Origin: Luteipulveratus flavus
GTDB lineage: Bacteria; Actinomycetota; Actinomycetes; Actinomycetales; Dermatophilaceae
Reading direction: 5' to 3'
DNA: 64,000 bases
Assembly (NCBI RefSeq): GCF_029439465.1
Contig: NZ_JAROAV010000055.1
Span: 1 to 64,000 of the forward strand
Shown here piece after piece: positions 1 through 10,504 of this stretch. Below the pieces are notes generated by a model, which searched no databases, had not been told where the DNA came from, and saw nothing but the letters and a program-made list of their open reading frames with translations. Each line of letters starts with the position of its first letter. Within the stretch, counting starts at the first letter, position 1. The position numbers were made by a program, and so were the translations under genes.

Positions 1-343
1 CCGGCGCACCGATCTGCAGCGGCATGATCGCGTTCGCCACTCCGGAGAACAGGGGCGTCGCGAACAGCAGCAGCATGATCGTGCCGTGCATCGTGAACAG
101 CTGGTTGAACTGCTCCTTGCTGTCCACGATCTGCAGACCGGGGTCGAACAGCTCGGCTCTGATCAGCAGCGCCAGCACACCACCGAGCAGGAAGAACGCG
201 AAGGTCGTGACGAAGTAGAGGTTGCCGATCACCTTGTGGTCGGTCGAGGTGATCCAGCTGACCACGCGCTGGGTCGCCCGTGGGCGATGGGCCTGCCGCT
301 GGTCGGCCGGGGTCTCGACGGTACCGACGGTGACACTGCCCAT
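1..343 (-). CDS. ctaD: Cytochrome c oxidase subunit I, N-terminal part (cut by window edge)
   Basis: Reading leftwards from an ATG at 343, an open frame runs off the window edge and gives 114 residues. It has the cytochrome aa3 oxidase subunit I start: [11 protein letters not shown] near residue 33, a first membrane helix, RAELFDPG, and [15 protein letters not shown] near residue 85, whose His is a low-spin haem ligand in the family, followed by IMPLQIGAP. The product is the catalytic, proton-pumping membrane subunit of the terminal oxidase. It is divergent from the ABC exporter operon, with about 150 bp between them. Only the N-terminal fifth is visible. Confidence 0.95.
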   Translation of the reverse strand, partial: MGSVTVGTVETPADQRQAHRPRATQRVVSWITSTDHKVIGNLYFVTTFAFFLLGGVLALLIRAELFDPGLQIVDSKEQFNQLFTMHGTIMLLLFATPLFSGVANAIMPLQIGAP

Positions 344-490
344 ACGTCGACGGTACGACAGCCCCAAAGTGATGAGAAGGGTCTGCGACCGGCTGCGCGC
401 AGGGCCGGAAGACCCCCGATCGACCTCGTTCCGGACCTCATGTCGGTGTCCTCGGGGCGCCGCGCCGAGGATCGCTCTAGGGTGTCCGCC

Positions 491-1405
491 ATGGGGGTCG
501 TCGGTACACGGGATCTGACGGTGGAGTACCCGCGCGTACGTGCGCTGGACTCGCTCACCGTCGACATCCCCGAGGGCGTCACCGGCGTCGTCGGGGTCAA
601 CGGCGCCGGTAAGTCGACGCTGATCAAGGTGCTGCTCGGTCTGCTGCGACCCACCAGCGGCAGCGTCGAGGTGCTCGGCATGAACCCCGCGACCGACGGG
701 CCCCGGATCCGCGAGCTCGTCGGTTACATGCCCGAGCACGACTGCCTTCCCGCGGACGTCAACGCCGCGGAGTTCGTCATGCACATGGCGGTCATGTCCG
801 GGCTGCCGCACGCCGCCGCGCGCGAACGCACCTCGGACGTGCTGCGCCACGTCGGTCTCGCCGAGGAGCGGCACCGGCCGATGGGCGGCTACTCCACCGG
901 CATGCGGCAGCGGGCCAAGCTCGCGCAGGCGATCGTGCACGACCCGCGCCTGGTGCTGCTGGACGAGCCGACGAACGGCCTCGACCCGCGCGCCCGCGAC
1001 GAGATGCTCGAGCTGGTCGACACGATCGGCCACTCGTTCGGGATCTCCGTGGCCGTGACGAGCCACCTGCTCGGCGAGCTGGAGCGCATCGCCGACCACG
1101 TCGTCGTCATCGACTCCGGACGCCTGCTGCGCGCGTCCGCGACCAGCGACCTCACCGACGTCACGGGCGACGTGCTCGTGGAGGTGCTCGGCCCGGCGGG
1201 CGCCGACCAGCGGCTCGGGCAGGCGCTGCTGGACCAGGGCATGACGGTCTGGCCGCAGGGCGACAAGGTCGCGGTCCGGGTCACCGACCCGTCCCAGCTC
1301 GACGCGATCCGCGACGCGGTGGTCGACCTCGACCTCGGGCTGGTCCGCATCCAGGAGGTCCGCCACACCCTCGAAGAGGTCTTCACCCAGGAGGCCGTCC
1401 GATGA
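491..1405 (+). CDS. ABC-2 type exporter ATPase (first of two)
   Basis: A 304-residue ATP-binding subunit with Walker [10 protein letters not shown], signature YSTGMRQR and Walker [13 protein letters not shown]. The YSxGMRQR signature is usual for ABC-2 exporters. ATG 491 is chosen because ABC homology starts a few residues later; the frame stays open far upstream without any family sequence. The stop overlaps the next gene's ATG by 4 bases, the first of three such overlaps in a four-gene operon (ATPase, permease, ATPase, permease). The substrate cannot be told from sequence. Confidence 0.9.
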   Translation: MGVVGTRDLTVEYPRVRALDSLTVDIPEGVTGVVGVNGAGKSTLIKVLLGLLRPTSGSVEVLGMNPATDGPRIRELVGYMPEHDCLPADVNAAEFVMHMAVMSGLPHAAARERTSDVLRHVGLAEERHRPMGGYSTGMRQRAKLAQAIVHDPRLVLLDEPTNGLDPRARDEMLELVDTIGHSFGISVAVTSHLLGELERIADHVVVIDSGRLLRASATSDLTDVTGDVLVEVLGPAGADQRLGQALLDQGMTVWPQGDKVAVRVTDPSQLDAIRDAVVDLDLGLVRIQEVRHTLEEVFTQEAVR

Positions 1406-2322
1406 CCGCTACTCCGGCCCGCGGCGTCATCCACGACCTCGGCTACCGCCCGTTCACCGGACGTCGCCGTACCCCCGCGCAGACCGCGGTGTCGCTGTAC
1501 GGCACGGCGCTGCGGCACTGCTTCGGCCTCGGCCGGGCCGGCAAGTCCAAGGTGCTGCCGTGGCTCATCTCGGCGCTGATGCTGGTGCCCGCGCTGGTGC
1601 TGGCCGGCATCATCATCCAGCTCAAGAAGATGTCGCTGCAGAGCCAGGCCGACCTCTTCGGGCCGCTGTCCACCTACTTCGGCTACCCGTACTGGACCCA
1701 GCTGCTGCTCACGATCTTCGTCGCCGGCCAGGCACCGGTGCTGTTCGCGCGCGACCTGCGCTACCGCACGATCGTCCTGTACTACGCCCGGCCGCTGTCG
1801 CGGACGACGCTCGTGCTCGTCCGGCTGGCCGCGCTGACCACCGCGGTGTTCGCGATCATCGCCGTGCCGCTGACCATCTGGTACGCCGTCGCGATCAGCT
1901 CCGACCTGCCCCGCGGGCAGCACACCAAGGCGTACCTCGCCGCGCTGGTCGGTTCGCTGGTGCTGGCCCTCACGCTGTCCGCCCTGACCGGCATGGTGTC
2001 GACGTTCACGACCCGGACCGGCCTGTCGGCCACCGGCGTGATCATCGTGCTGATGATCTCCTCCGGGGTGGTCACCTCGATCCAGGGCATCGCGCACGAC
2101 CAGGGACGGGACGCGGTCGGGCACGTCGCCGCCGCGGCGAACCCGTTCAGCGCCGTCGCGGGTCTGGTGAGCGGCCTGTTCCATCAACCGCTGCCGTCCG
2201 ACGAGATGACCAGACCGGTGGGCGTGGGGTGGAACCTGTTCTTCGTCGCCGTCTGCCTGGCCTGGGTGGTCGTCCCGACGCTGATCCTGCTCGCCCGGAC
2301 CCGGAAGGCGGCGTCGCTGTGA
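1402..2322 (+). CDS. ABC-2 type exporter permease
   Basis: A 306-residue polytopic membrane protein. Hydrophobic stretches lie near residues 52-72 ([19 protein letters not shown]), 95-115, 145-165, 180-200, 215-235 and at the C-terminus ([18 protein letters not shown]). The motif [21 protein letters not shown] resembles the cytoplasmic segment of ABC-2 permeases that follows the first paired helices. Its ATG overlaps the ATPase stop and its TGA overlaps the GTG of the next ATPase, so it is tightly coupled to both. It probably pairs with one of the two ATPases. Confidence 0.85.
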   Translation: MTATPARGVIHDLGYRPFTGRRRTPAQTAVSLYGTALRHCFGLGRAGKSKVLPWLISALMLVPALVLAGIIIQLKKMSLQSQADLFGPLSTYFGYPYWTQLLLTIFVAGQAPVLFARDLRYRTIVLYYARPLSRTTLVLVRLAALTTAVFAIIAVPLTIWYAVAISSDLPRGQHTKAYLAALVGSLVLALTLSALTGMVSTFTTRTGLSATGVIIVLMISSGVVTSIQGIAHDQGRDAVGHVAAAANPFSAVAGLVSGLFHQPLPSDEMTRPVGVGWNLFFVAVCLAWVVVPTLILLARTRKAASL

Positions 2323-3293
2323 ACGACACGGGCACGGTGGAGCCACGACCCCCGCAGGCGCTGGACCCGCGACCGGTCGGCAGCGTCCTGGAGCTGCAGG
2401 CGGTGTCGCGGTGGTACGGCAACGTCGTCGCCGTCAACGACGTGTCGATGCAGATCGGCCCCGGCATCACCGGGCTGCTCGGCCCGAACGGCGCCGGCAA
2501 GTCCACGCTGCTGTCGATGATGGCCGGCCTGCTGCCACCGTCCGCCGGCACCGTCACCATCGACGGCCATCCGGTCCGCGGCGACGTCTCCGCGTACCGG
2601 AACATCGGGCTCGTGCCGGTGCAGGAGCAGCTGTACGACTACCTCACGGGTACGCAGTTCGTCCGGCTCAACGCCGACCTGCAGCGCGTCCCCGACCCGC
2701 GGGCCGCGACCGAGCGCGCCGTCGCGCTGGTCGAGATGATCGACGCCGCCGACCGCCGGATCAGCACGTACTCCAAGGGCATGCGGCAGCGAATCAAGGT
2801 CGCCTCCGCGCTCGTGCACGACCCTCAGGTGCTGCTGCTGGACGAGCCGTTCAACGGCATGGACCCGATCCGCCGCCGGCAGATGATGGACATGCTCACC
2901 CGCCTCGCCCGCGAGGGCCGCACCATCGTGTTCAGCTCGCACATCCTGGAGGAGGTCGAGCAGATCGCCCGCCAGGTCGAGGTCGTCGTCTCCGGGCGGC
3001 ACGCCGCGTCGGGCGACTTCGCCCAGATCCGCCGGATGATGACCGACCGCCCGAACCAGTACCTCGTCCGGTCCTCCGACAACCGCCGGCTCGCGACGCT
3101 GCTGCTCGCCGACACCTCCGTCCGTGGCGTGCGGCTGCGCGGCCAGCAGGCGCTGGAGGTCGAGACGGACGACCTCGGCCGGTTCGGACACGTGCTGCCA
3201 CGCGCGGCCCGCGAGCACGACATCCGCATCCTGGAGGTCACCCCGACCGACGACTCGCTGGAGAGCGTCTTCGCCTACCTGGTGGGCGCATGA
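2319..3293 (+). CDS. ABC-2 type exporter ATPase (second of two)
   Basis: A 324-residue ATPase with Walker A GPNGAGKST, signature YSKGMRQRIKVAS, Walker B VLLLDEPFNGMD and switch His in FSSHILEEVEQIA. The GTG start at 2319 overlaps the upstream TGA (GTGA). About 25 residues precede the ABC fold. The C-terminal 90 residues form the poorly conserved extension typical of ABC-2 ATPases. Two different ATPases and two different permeases in one operon suggest a hetero-oligomeric exporter. Confidence 0.9.
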   Translation: MNDTGTVEPRPPQALDPRPVGSVLELQAVSRWYGNVVAVNDVSMQIGPGITGLLGPNGAGKSTLLSMMAGLLPPSAGTVTIDGHPVRGDVSAYRNIGLVPVQEQLYDYLTGTQFVRLNADLQRVPDPRAATERAVALVEMIDAADRRISTYSKGMRQRIKVASALVHDPQVLLLDEPFNGMDPIRRRQMMDMLTRLAREGRTIVFSSHILEEVEQIARQVEVVVSGRHAASGDFAQIRRMMTDRPNQYLVRSSDNRRLATLLLADTSVRGVRLRGQQALEVETDDLGRFGHVLPRAAREHDIRILEVTPTDDSLESVFAYLVGA

Positions 3294-4006
3294 GCACCCC
3301 GGTCGTCCGCCTCGCGATGCACTCGATGTTCGGGCGCACCCGCGCGCTGCTGCTCTACGCCCTGCCGGTGCTGCTGGTCGTGCTGGCGCTGCTGGTGCGC
3401 TCGCTCGGCGGCGACGAGAGCCCCGACCGCGCCGAGTCGCTGCTGTTCATCTACGGCCTCGGCATCGTCGTCCCGGTGGTTGCGCTGCTCGCGACCACGA
3501 CGCTGATCAACTCCGAGCTGGACGACGGCTCGATCCTGTACCTGCTGACCAAGCCGCTGTCGCGCGTGTCCATCGTGGCCAGCAAGGTCGTGGTCGTCCT
3601 GCTCGCCGTGCTCACCTGTGGCGCCCTGCCGCTGGGCGTCGCCGGGTACGTCATGGTCGGCACCGCGGACCACGTCGCGCTCGCCGGTCTCGCGGGCGGC
3701 GCGGTGGCCGGCGTGGCGTACACCGGCATCTTCACCGCACTGATGACCGTGCTGCAGCGCAGCGTCATCGCCGCGTTGCTGTACTGGCTGGTGCTGGAGT
3801 CGACGCTGGCGTCGCTCCTCGGTCCGGCGCGCTGGCTCTCCGCCCGGTCGTGGGGCTCGGCGGTGCTGGAGTCGGTCTCCACCGTGTCGGCCGGCAAGCC
3901 CGACGTCCCGGTCTGGTACGCCCTCCTCGCCGCGCCCGTGGCGCTCGTCGCGGGCGTGCTGCTGGCCGCCCGACGGCTCTCGACGATGACGCTCTCGGAC
4001 GAGTAG
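3290..4006 (+). CDS. ABC-2 type exporter permease (small)
   Basis: A 238-residue membrane protein with about six hydrophobic segments. The first, LLLYALPVLLVVLALLVRSL, lies near residue 18, and ILYLLTKPLSRVSIVASKV marks the ABC-2 cytoplasmic motif. ATG 3290 overlaps the upstream ATPase stop by 4 bases. It is last in the operon. It shares the TKPLSR/ARPLSR-type motif with the permease at 1402-2322, so the two permeases are probably distant paralogues. Confidence 0.85.
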   Translation: MSTPVVRLAMHSMFGRTRALLLYALPVLLVVLALLVRSLGGDESPDRAESLLFIYGLGIVVPVVALLATTTLINSELDDGSILYLLTKPLSRVSIVASKVVVVLLAVLTCGALPLGVAGYVMVGTADHVALAGLAGGAVAGVAYTGIFTALMTVLQRSVIAALLYWLVLESTLASLLGPARWLSARSWGSAVLESVSTVSAGKPDVPVWYALLAAPVALVAGVLLAARRLSTMTLSDE

Positions 4007-4081
4007 CCCCCTCCCGCCTCCCGCACCGGCCGAGCGCCCCCTGCAGGCCACTGCGTCACTGGAGCTCGACCGGCTTGCGAG

Positions 4082-4103
4082 TGCGTCAGATCTGTCTGAC
4101 GCA
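4082..4103. terminator. Inverted repeat downstream of ABC operon
   Basis: Perfect 9-bp arms (TGCGTCAGA and TCTGACGCA) with a 4-nt loop, 75 bp after the exporter operon and 127 bp before the next gene. There is no T-run. It may end the operon transcript or serve as an operator for the gene at 4231. The rest of 4007-4230 shows nothing recognisable. Confidence 0.45.
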
Positions 4104-4230
4104 GTTGCCTGCGCGGGCGCGCGGTTCTCCGGGTGATCGGCGGATGAGCGCGTCCGTGACAGGTGTCATGGGTGCGGCGGTCGCAGCGACCGTACGTTCA
4201 CCGGCGTCCACCCTGCGACCGGGAGCGCCG

Positions 4231-4911
4231 ATGACCACTCAGCCCACTGCTGCCGCGATGCGGCCGCTGCCGTACGACGAGCCCGTGCTGGGCGAGAACT
4301 ACTGGGTGGTGGACGACGTGCTGCCGCACCCGATGGCCGTCCGGGAGCGGTGCGTCGCGAAGAAGACGTGGCAGCGCGGCGCGCCGTACACCGACCAGGT
4401 CTGGCCGGGCATGCGGGCGATCCCGTGTCTGGAGCCGGCCGAGCTCGAGGTCGTCGAGGGCCGGGTCCGCGAACTCACCGGCGCGTCGCGGTTGTGGGTG
4501 CAGGAGACGCCGAACGGCGGACGGCTCAACCACAACTGCGTCCAGCTCGTCGGGGAGAACGAGGGTCACGTCAAGCCGCACACCGACGCGCGCAGCCTGT
4601 GCACGTACGCGGCGGTGCTGTTCCTCACCCCCGGTGCGCCGGCCGGGTGCGGCACCGGCTTCTACCGGCAGCAGCTGCCGGGCGGCGAGGAGGGCGGCAA
4701 CATCGTCGTCGAGCCGCACGACAACCTCGTGGACGCCCTCGGCACCAGGTACGTCGCGCCCGGCTCGTTCGTCGAGGACGTGCGGGTGGACAACCGGTTC
4801 AACCGGCTGCTGCTCTACCGCGCCAACCTCGTGCACAGCGCGACGGCGTACTGCGGGACGCACCCGTTCCAGCGGCGGATGACGGCGGTCTTCTTCTGGA
4901 AGGCCGACTGA
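4231..4911 (+). CDS. DUF6445-like protein with 2-oxoglutarate/Fe(II) dioxygenase-type residues
   Basis: A 226-residue soluble protein. HVKPHTDAR (about residue 113) gives an HxD pair, LVHSATAY (about residue 203) a distal His, and RRMTAVFFW near the end an Arg. This order H-x-D...H...R matches the metal and 2-oxoglutarate ligands of Fe(II) dioxygenases on a cupin-like fold. The overall sequence resembles the uncharacterised DUF6445 group, recognised only from memory. ATG 4231 is preferred because no family-like sequence lies upstream in the open frame. It is a monocistronic unit convergent with the acetyltransferase gene, 2 bp apart. No substrate can be named. Confidence 0.6.
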   Translation: MTTQPTAAAMRPLPYDEPVLGENYWVVDDVLPHPMAVRERCVAKKTWQRGAPYTDQVWPGMRAIPCLEPAELEVVEGRVRELTGASRLWVQETPNGGRLNHNCVQLVGENEGHVKPHTDARSLCTYAAVLFLTPGAPAGCGTGFYRQQLPGGEEGGNIVVEPHDNLVDALGTRYVAPGSFVEDVRVDNRFNRLLLYRANLVHSATAYCGTHPFQRRMTAVFFWKAD

Positions 4912-4913
4912 CC

Positions 4914-5468
4914 TCAGCCCCGGCCGGACCGCGCCCGCTCCCAGCCGGCGCGGTCGAGGAAGGCGAACTGGGCCCGCTTGTGCGGCATCTGCACCACCGG
5001 ACCGAGCTCGGCCCCGACGCGGCGCAGCAGGGCGACGCTCCGGTGGTTGTCCGCGTCCGGCTCGAGCACCACGCGGTGGTGCGCGGCGTCGGACCAGACG
5101 TGCTCGACCACGGCCTCGATGGCCGCGGCAGTCACTCCGCGCGGTCGTCGTCCGGGCGCGAGCATCAGGTGGACGCCCACGTCCCCCGGCTGCCGGTCGT
5201 AGTGGTCGCCGATCTCGTCCACGTACGGGTCGTACGTCTGGAACAGCGCGACCGGGGCTCCCGCGTGCCGCACGAGGTACGCGGCCAGGTGCGGCTGCTC
5301 GTCGATCCACCGGTAGATGTCGCGGATGTCGTCGACGTCCTTGTCGAGCAGACCCCAGAACACCGCGCGCTCCTGCGAGGTCCAGGAGTGGATGAGCGCC
5401 GCGTCGCGGTCCGGGTCGACCGGTGCGACGGCGAGCTCGAGGGTCGGGTCGGTCGTCAGGTCGCTCAT
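4914..5468 (-). CDS. Siderophore-type GNAT acetyltransferase (Acetyltransf_8)
   Basis: A 184-residue protein resembling the IucB/RhbD/MbtK group, which acylate N-hydroxylysine or related amines in siderophore assembly. Supporting segments are WTSQERAVFWGL, the YDPYVDEIGDHYD core, GVHLMLAP at the acetyl-CoA site, RVVLEPDADNHRS and AELGPVVQMPHKRAQ. Its ATG overlaps the stop of the penicillin acylase gene by 4 bases, so it is translated as the second gene of a two-gene operon. No siderophore synthetase or lysine hydroxylase is nearby, so the true acyl acceptor is unknown. Confidence 0.85.
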   Translation of the reverse strand: MSDLTTDPTLELAVAPVDPDRDAALIHSWTSQERAVFWGLLDKDVDDIRDIYRWIDEQPHLAAYLVRHAGAPVALFQTYDPYVDEIGDHYDRQPGDVGVHLMLAPGRRPRGVTAAAIEAVVEHVWSDAAHHRVVLEPDADNHRSVALLRRVGAELGPVVQMPHKRAQFAFLDRAGWERARSGRG

Positions 5469-7585
5469 CGCTGCTGCTCGCGTTCCAGGGTCGCCCAGTC
5501 GGTCGTGAGCGGTACGGCGCCGGTGGTCCAGGCGTCGAACTGGTCCGCGCCGTTGGCGTGGTCGAGGTCGCCGTGCGCACCGAGCGGGACGACCCACAGG
5601 CTCGCGTCCCGGTCCGCGAGGTCCCACGCGTAGCGGGCGACGGAGCCTCGGGTCGCGGTCTCGGTCCCGGGCCACCAGCCGGTGCACCGGACGCAGTCGG
5701 AGTCGCCCCCGAGCGGCTCGCCGGCCGGCCCGCCGAGCTCGTGGGGCAGCCCGAAGGTCTCCAGCGCGTGCCACGGCCGGAACCGGTGCCGGTCGCCCCA
5801 CGTGCGGGGCAGCGGCGAGTCGGCCGCCACCGCCGCGAGCGCGTCCCGCACGACGGCGACGACGTCGATGCCGAACGGCCGCTCGGCCGCGAGGAGCCGA
5901 GGCAGCGCGGAGGCGACGCGAGCCGGCAGCGAGCACCACGGGGCGTACAGGGCGCCGAACCGCAGCGGGTCCAGCAGCGGCGCGAGGGCGGGAGCGGCGC
6001 AGATCCGGTCGACCACCTGCTGGCGGACCGCCACGAACAGCCCGGCGTCCACGCTGTCGCCGCTCATCCGACGATCCCACGCCAGCAGCCGCTCGCGGAC
6101 CCACGCGGGCGCCTCGTCGAGGTCGTCCTGCTCCTCGATGAGAGTGAGCAGCTGGGTGCCCTGCGTCTGCTGCACATCCATCAGCGCGGCCACGGCACCG
6201 GGCGCGTCCAGCCGGTCGGTGCCCTGGACGAGCGCGCCGAGCCGGTCCGCGCGGTACGGCGCGGCGAAGTCGGAGCTGATCCGGTCGTAGGAGTCGTCGA
6301 TGCGGTCGTTGGCGGTGACCAGCCGGCCGTCCGAGGCTGCTGTGAAGCGTGGCAGATCGGAAACCGTTCCGTGCCAGCGGTTCTCGGGCTCATCAGCGGG
6401 TACGGGCATGACTCGGTTGGCGACGGAGCGGTCGGGCACCCGTCCGGCGACGCGATGGACCAGCGTGCCGGCTCGGTCGGCGACGACCACGTTGTTGACC
6501 GGCTCGACCCAGTGCTCGAGCGCCGCCTCGACGTCGGTGACGGAGCGGGCGTGCAGCAGTGGCAGGAGCGCCTCGAACCCCAGGTCGCCGTCGACGAACG
6601 TCGGGGTGCACAGGCTGATCGCGGTGTCCTCGTCCGGACCGCCGAGGATCACCGGGCCGCGCTCGGTGACCAGCACCTCGACGTCGACCGGCTGGCCGTC
6701 GCGGACGTCCACCCGCTCGACCGAGCGCCGCACGGGCTCCTCGCCGTCGGGTCCGCTCGCCCACACCTCCTCGCCGCGGCGCTCCAGCCGTTCGTCGTAC
6801 AGGTCCTGGTAGTCGGCCGAGGCGTTCGTGACCGCCCAGGCGACCTCGCCGGCGTGCGCGAAGTGCTGCACCCCCGGGACGCCGGGGAAGGCGTATCCCG
6901 CCACGTCGAACGACGGGCAGGCCAGGTGGACCTGCGCGTAGACGTTCGGGGCCTCGAAGACGCGGTGCGGGTCGCCGGCGACGATCGGTGCGCCGCCGAC
7001 GGTGCGAGCGCCGCCGACGCCGAACGCGTTCGAGCCCGAGTCCGCGCCGGCCTCGGTGCGCAGCAGCGTCAGCCCCTCGTCGCCGAGCGCGTCGTGGACC
7101 ATGCGGCGCCACAGCTTGCTCGGGTAGGAGCCGAACAGGATGTGCTGCACCAGGAAGATCGACAGCGGGGTCCAGGGTGACCACGGCCGGACCGCCGCGC
7201 GGCGCTCCCACAGCTCCGGCGCGCTCAGTCCGTCGGCGTAGGCGGCATCGACGCCCGCGACGTACGCCGCGACCCAGCCCCGGGTCTGCTCGGAGAGAGC
7301 GTCGTACGCGCGGCGGGCGGTCTCGTCGAGGCGGCTGCGGAGGGCGAACACGTCCCACTCGACACCGGACGCACCGACCAGCGCAGCCACCCGGCCCTCG
7401 CCGCGGAGCCGCTCGATCTCCAGCTGCCAGGCGCGGTCCCGGACCGTCTCGTACCCTTGCGCGAACGCGAGGTCGGGCACGGACGCGGCGCGCAGGTGCG
7501 GGATGCCGTACGCGTCGCGGATCACCTCGTACGACGGCCGGCTGACCGTGAGGTCCGGCTGCTGTGGCACGGGCACGGACTCCAC
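5465..7585 (-). CDS. Penicillin acylase family (S45) Ntn hydrolase
   Basis: A 706-residue precursor starting at GTG 7585 behind a strong GGAGGT site. The N-terminus YEVIRDAYGIPHLRAAS is typical of the family's alpha chain. Cleavage is expected before Ser185 in ADSGSNAFGVGG, exposing the beta-chain Ser nucleophile. AGDPHRVFEAPNVYAQVHL and the FAHAGEVAWAVTNASAD segment follow in the usual order. Family members hydrolyse amides such as penicillins, acyl-homoserine lactones or acylated siderophore precursors. No signal peptide is visible, although many homologues are exported. It is coupled to the acetyltransferase downstream. Confidence 0.93.
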   Translation of the reverse strand: MESVPVPQQPDLTVSRPSYEVIRDAYGIPHLRAASVPDLAFAQGYETVRDRAWQLEIERLRGEGRVAALVGASGVEWDVFALRSRLDETARRAYDALSEQTRGWVAAYVAGVDAAYADGLSAPELWERRAAVRPWSPWTPLSIFLVQHILFGSYPSKLWRRMVHDALGDEGLTLLRTEAGADSGSNAFGVGGARTVGGAPIVAGDPHRVFEAPNVYAQVHLACPSFDVAGYAFPGVPGVQHFAHAGEVAWAVTNASADYQDLYDERLERRGEEVWASGPDGEEPVRRSVERVDVRDGQPVDVEVLVTERGPVILGGPDEDTAISLCTPTFVDGDLGFEALLPLLHARSVTDVEAALEHWVEPVNNVVVADRAGTLVHRVAGRVPDRSVANRVMPVPADEPENRWHGTVSDLPRFTAASDGRLVTANDRIDDSYDRISSDFAAPYRADRLGALVQGTDRLDAPGAVAALMDVQQTQGTQLLTLIEEQDDLDEAPAWVRERLLAWDRRMSGDSVDAGLFVAVRQQVVDRICAAPALAPLLDPLRFGALYAPWCSLPARVASALPRLLAAERPFGIDVVAVVRDALAAVAADSPLPRTWGDRHRFRPWHALETFGLPHELGGPAGEPLGGDSDCVRCTGWWPGTETATRGSVARYAWDLADRDASLWVVPLGAHGDLDHANGADQFDAWTTGAVPLTTDWATLEREQQR

Positions 7586-7618
7586 GGGACCTCCAACGCT
7601 CGACAGGTGAGGGTGACC

Positions 7619-8785
<1,167 letters not shown>

Positions 8786-8958
8786 GACCTCACTCTCGAC
8801 CCTCGGGCCACTCGAAGGTCAACTCGGCCCGGCGATGTCGAGTCCGGCCTCACGAGGTCGGCCCGGGCCGGTCGGGATCGGCGCGCACGTCTGGACGGTC
8901 GACCGGCCGCCCGTAGGCTGGCGAGGACTCCTTGCCGACGACGATCACGAGGTCCCCG

Positions 8959-10455
8959 ATGCCGGACGACGGGCGCAGCAGCACCACCGCGGACGTGGCG
9001 GTGGTCGGTGCCGGACCGAACGGCCTGGCCGCCGCCGTCACCCTCGCGCGCGCCGGTCTGCGGGTGGACGTCCTGGAGCGCAACGCGTGGGCCGGCGGCG
9101 GGGCCAGCACCCGCGAGATCACGGTCCCCGGGTACCGCCACGACCTCGCCTCGGCCGTGCACCCGATGGCGCTGGCGTCGAGCTTCTTCCGGGAGTTCCG
9201 GCTGGACGAGCGCATCGACCTGCTGGTCCCCGAGCTGTCCTTCGGGCACCCGCTGCCGGACGGCCGGGTCGGCCTCGGCTGGCGCGACCTGGACCGTACG
9301 GCCGACGGACTAGGAGCCGACGGTCCCGCGTACCGGCGCCTGCTCGCCCCGCTGCTGCGCCACCTCGACGCGATCAACGCCTTCACGACCGCCTCGCTGC
9401 TCGGCGTACCCCGGCACCCGTGGGCCGCGCTGCTCTACGGGGTCCGAGCGCTCGAGCAGGGCACGCCGGCCTGGAACATCCGCTTCCGCGACGAGGTCGC
9501 GCCCGCGCTCATCACCGGTACGGCCGGGCACGTCATCGGGCGCCACCCACGGCTGTCGATCGCCGGTGGCGGGCTCGCGCTGACCATCAACGCCCACGGT
9601 CAGGGCTGGCCGGTCCCGCGCGGCGGCTCGCAGGCCATCACGGACGCGCTCGTCGACGACCTCACCGCCCACGACGGACGCGTCCTCCTGGGCCAGGAGG
9701 TCACGTCGCCCGACGATCTGGCCGGTTACGGGACGGTGCTGCTCGACGTGTCCGTCCGCACGTTCGACGGCATCTACGGTGAGCGCCTGCCGCAGCGTTA
9801 TCGGACCGCGCTGCGGGGGTTCCGCCACGGCAACGGCGCCTCGAAGGTCGACTTCGCCCTGTCCGGACCGGTGCCGTGGACCAGCGCCGAGCTGCGCCAG
9901 GCGCCGACGATCCACCTCGGCGGCACCCGCGCCCAGATCGCCGCCTCCGAGCGGTCCGTCGCCCACGGTCGCTTCCCTGCGAACCCGTACGTCCTGGTGA
10001 CCCAGCCGTCCGTCATCGACCCGACGCGTGCGCCCGAGGGCGGCGCCGTGCTGTGGGCGTACTCGCACGTGCCGTACGGCAGCCCGGTGGACATGACCGA
10101 GGCGATCACGGCGGCGGTGGAGCGGTACGCACCCGGGTTCCGCGACCTGATCGTCGCCTCGACCGCGACCCCCGCGTCGCGCCTGGACACGGTGAGCCCG
10201 AACTTCGCGGGCGGCGACTTCGCGACCGGGGCGGTCACGATGCGGCAGATGGTGCGGCGCCCGGTGCTCTCACCGCGGCCGTGGCGCACCCCGCTGGAGG
10301 GCGTCTACCTCGCCTCCTCCGCGACCACTCCCGGGCCGTCGGTGCACGGCCTGGCCGGCTGGTACGCCGCGCGGCTGGCGCTGAGCGACCGGTTCGGGCT
10401 GGACGCCCCCGACCTCGCGCCACGCCGACCCGTCGACCGCGGCGCGCGCGCCTGA
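8959..10455 (+). CDS. Phytoene-desaturase-like FAD-dependent oxidoreductase
   Basis: A 498-residue flavoprotein with an N-terminal dinucleotide-binding motif VVGAGPNGLAAAVTLARAG, then ERNAWAGGGASTRE and PGYRHDLASAVHPM, characteristic of the CrtI/NAD(P)-FAD amine-oxidase superfamily. A C-terminal FAD contact is suggested by GVYLASSATTPGPSVHGLAG. ATG 8959 follows an ACGAGG-like ribosome site. A TTG at 8932 in the same frame is an alternative, since a -10-like TAGGCT lies at 8914-8919. No carotenoid genes are nearby, so carotenoid work is not implied. It stands alone between divergent merR and the VIT gene. Confidence 0.88.
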   Translation: MPDDGRSSTTADVAVVGAGPNGLAAAVTLARAGLRVDVLERNAWAGGGASTREITVPGYRHDLASAVHPMALASSFFREFRLDERIDLLVPELSFGHPLPDGRVGLGWRDLDRTADGLGADGPAYRRLLAPLLRHLDAINAFTTASLLGVPRHPWAALLYGVRALEQGTPAWNIRFRDEVAPALITGTAGHVIGRHPRLSIAGGGLALTINAHGQGWPVPRGGSQAITDALVDDLTAHDGRVLLGQEVTSPDDLAGYGTVLLDVSVRTFDGIYGERLPQRYRTALRGFRHGNGASKVDFALSGPVPWTSAELRQAPTIHLGGTRAQIAASERSVAHGRFPANPYVLVTQPSVIDPTRAPEGGAVLWAYSHVPYGSPVDMTEAITAAVERYAPGFRDLIVASTATPASRLDTVSPNFAGGDFATGAVTMRQMVRRPVLSPRPWRTPLEGVYLASSATTPGPSVHGLAGWYAARLALSDRFGLDAPDLAPRRPVDRGARA

Positions 10456-10504
10456 GGCCCGCGGATCACAGATACGCGTCGCCCGGTCTGCCAGGATCGG
10501 CAGG

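Noticed and set aside
889-2346. Long open frame on the minus strand opposite the ABC operon (485 residues)
   Set aside because: Its product is Arg/His/Gly-rich with no recognisable domain, and it lies opposite well-supported ATPase and permease genes. High GC content makes such frames common.
8932-8958. TTG start for the FAD oxidoreductase
   Set aside because: The nine extra residues carry no family sequence, and ATG 8959 has a better ribosome site. It is kept only as an alternative.
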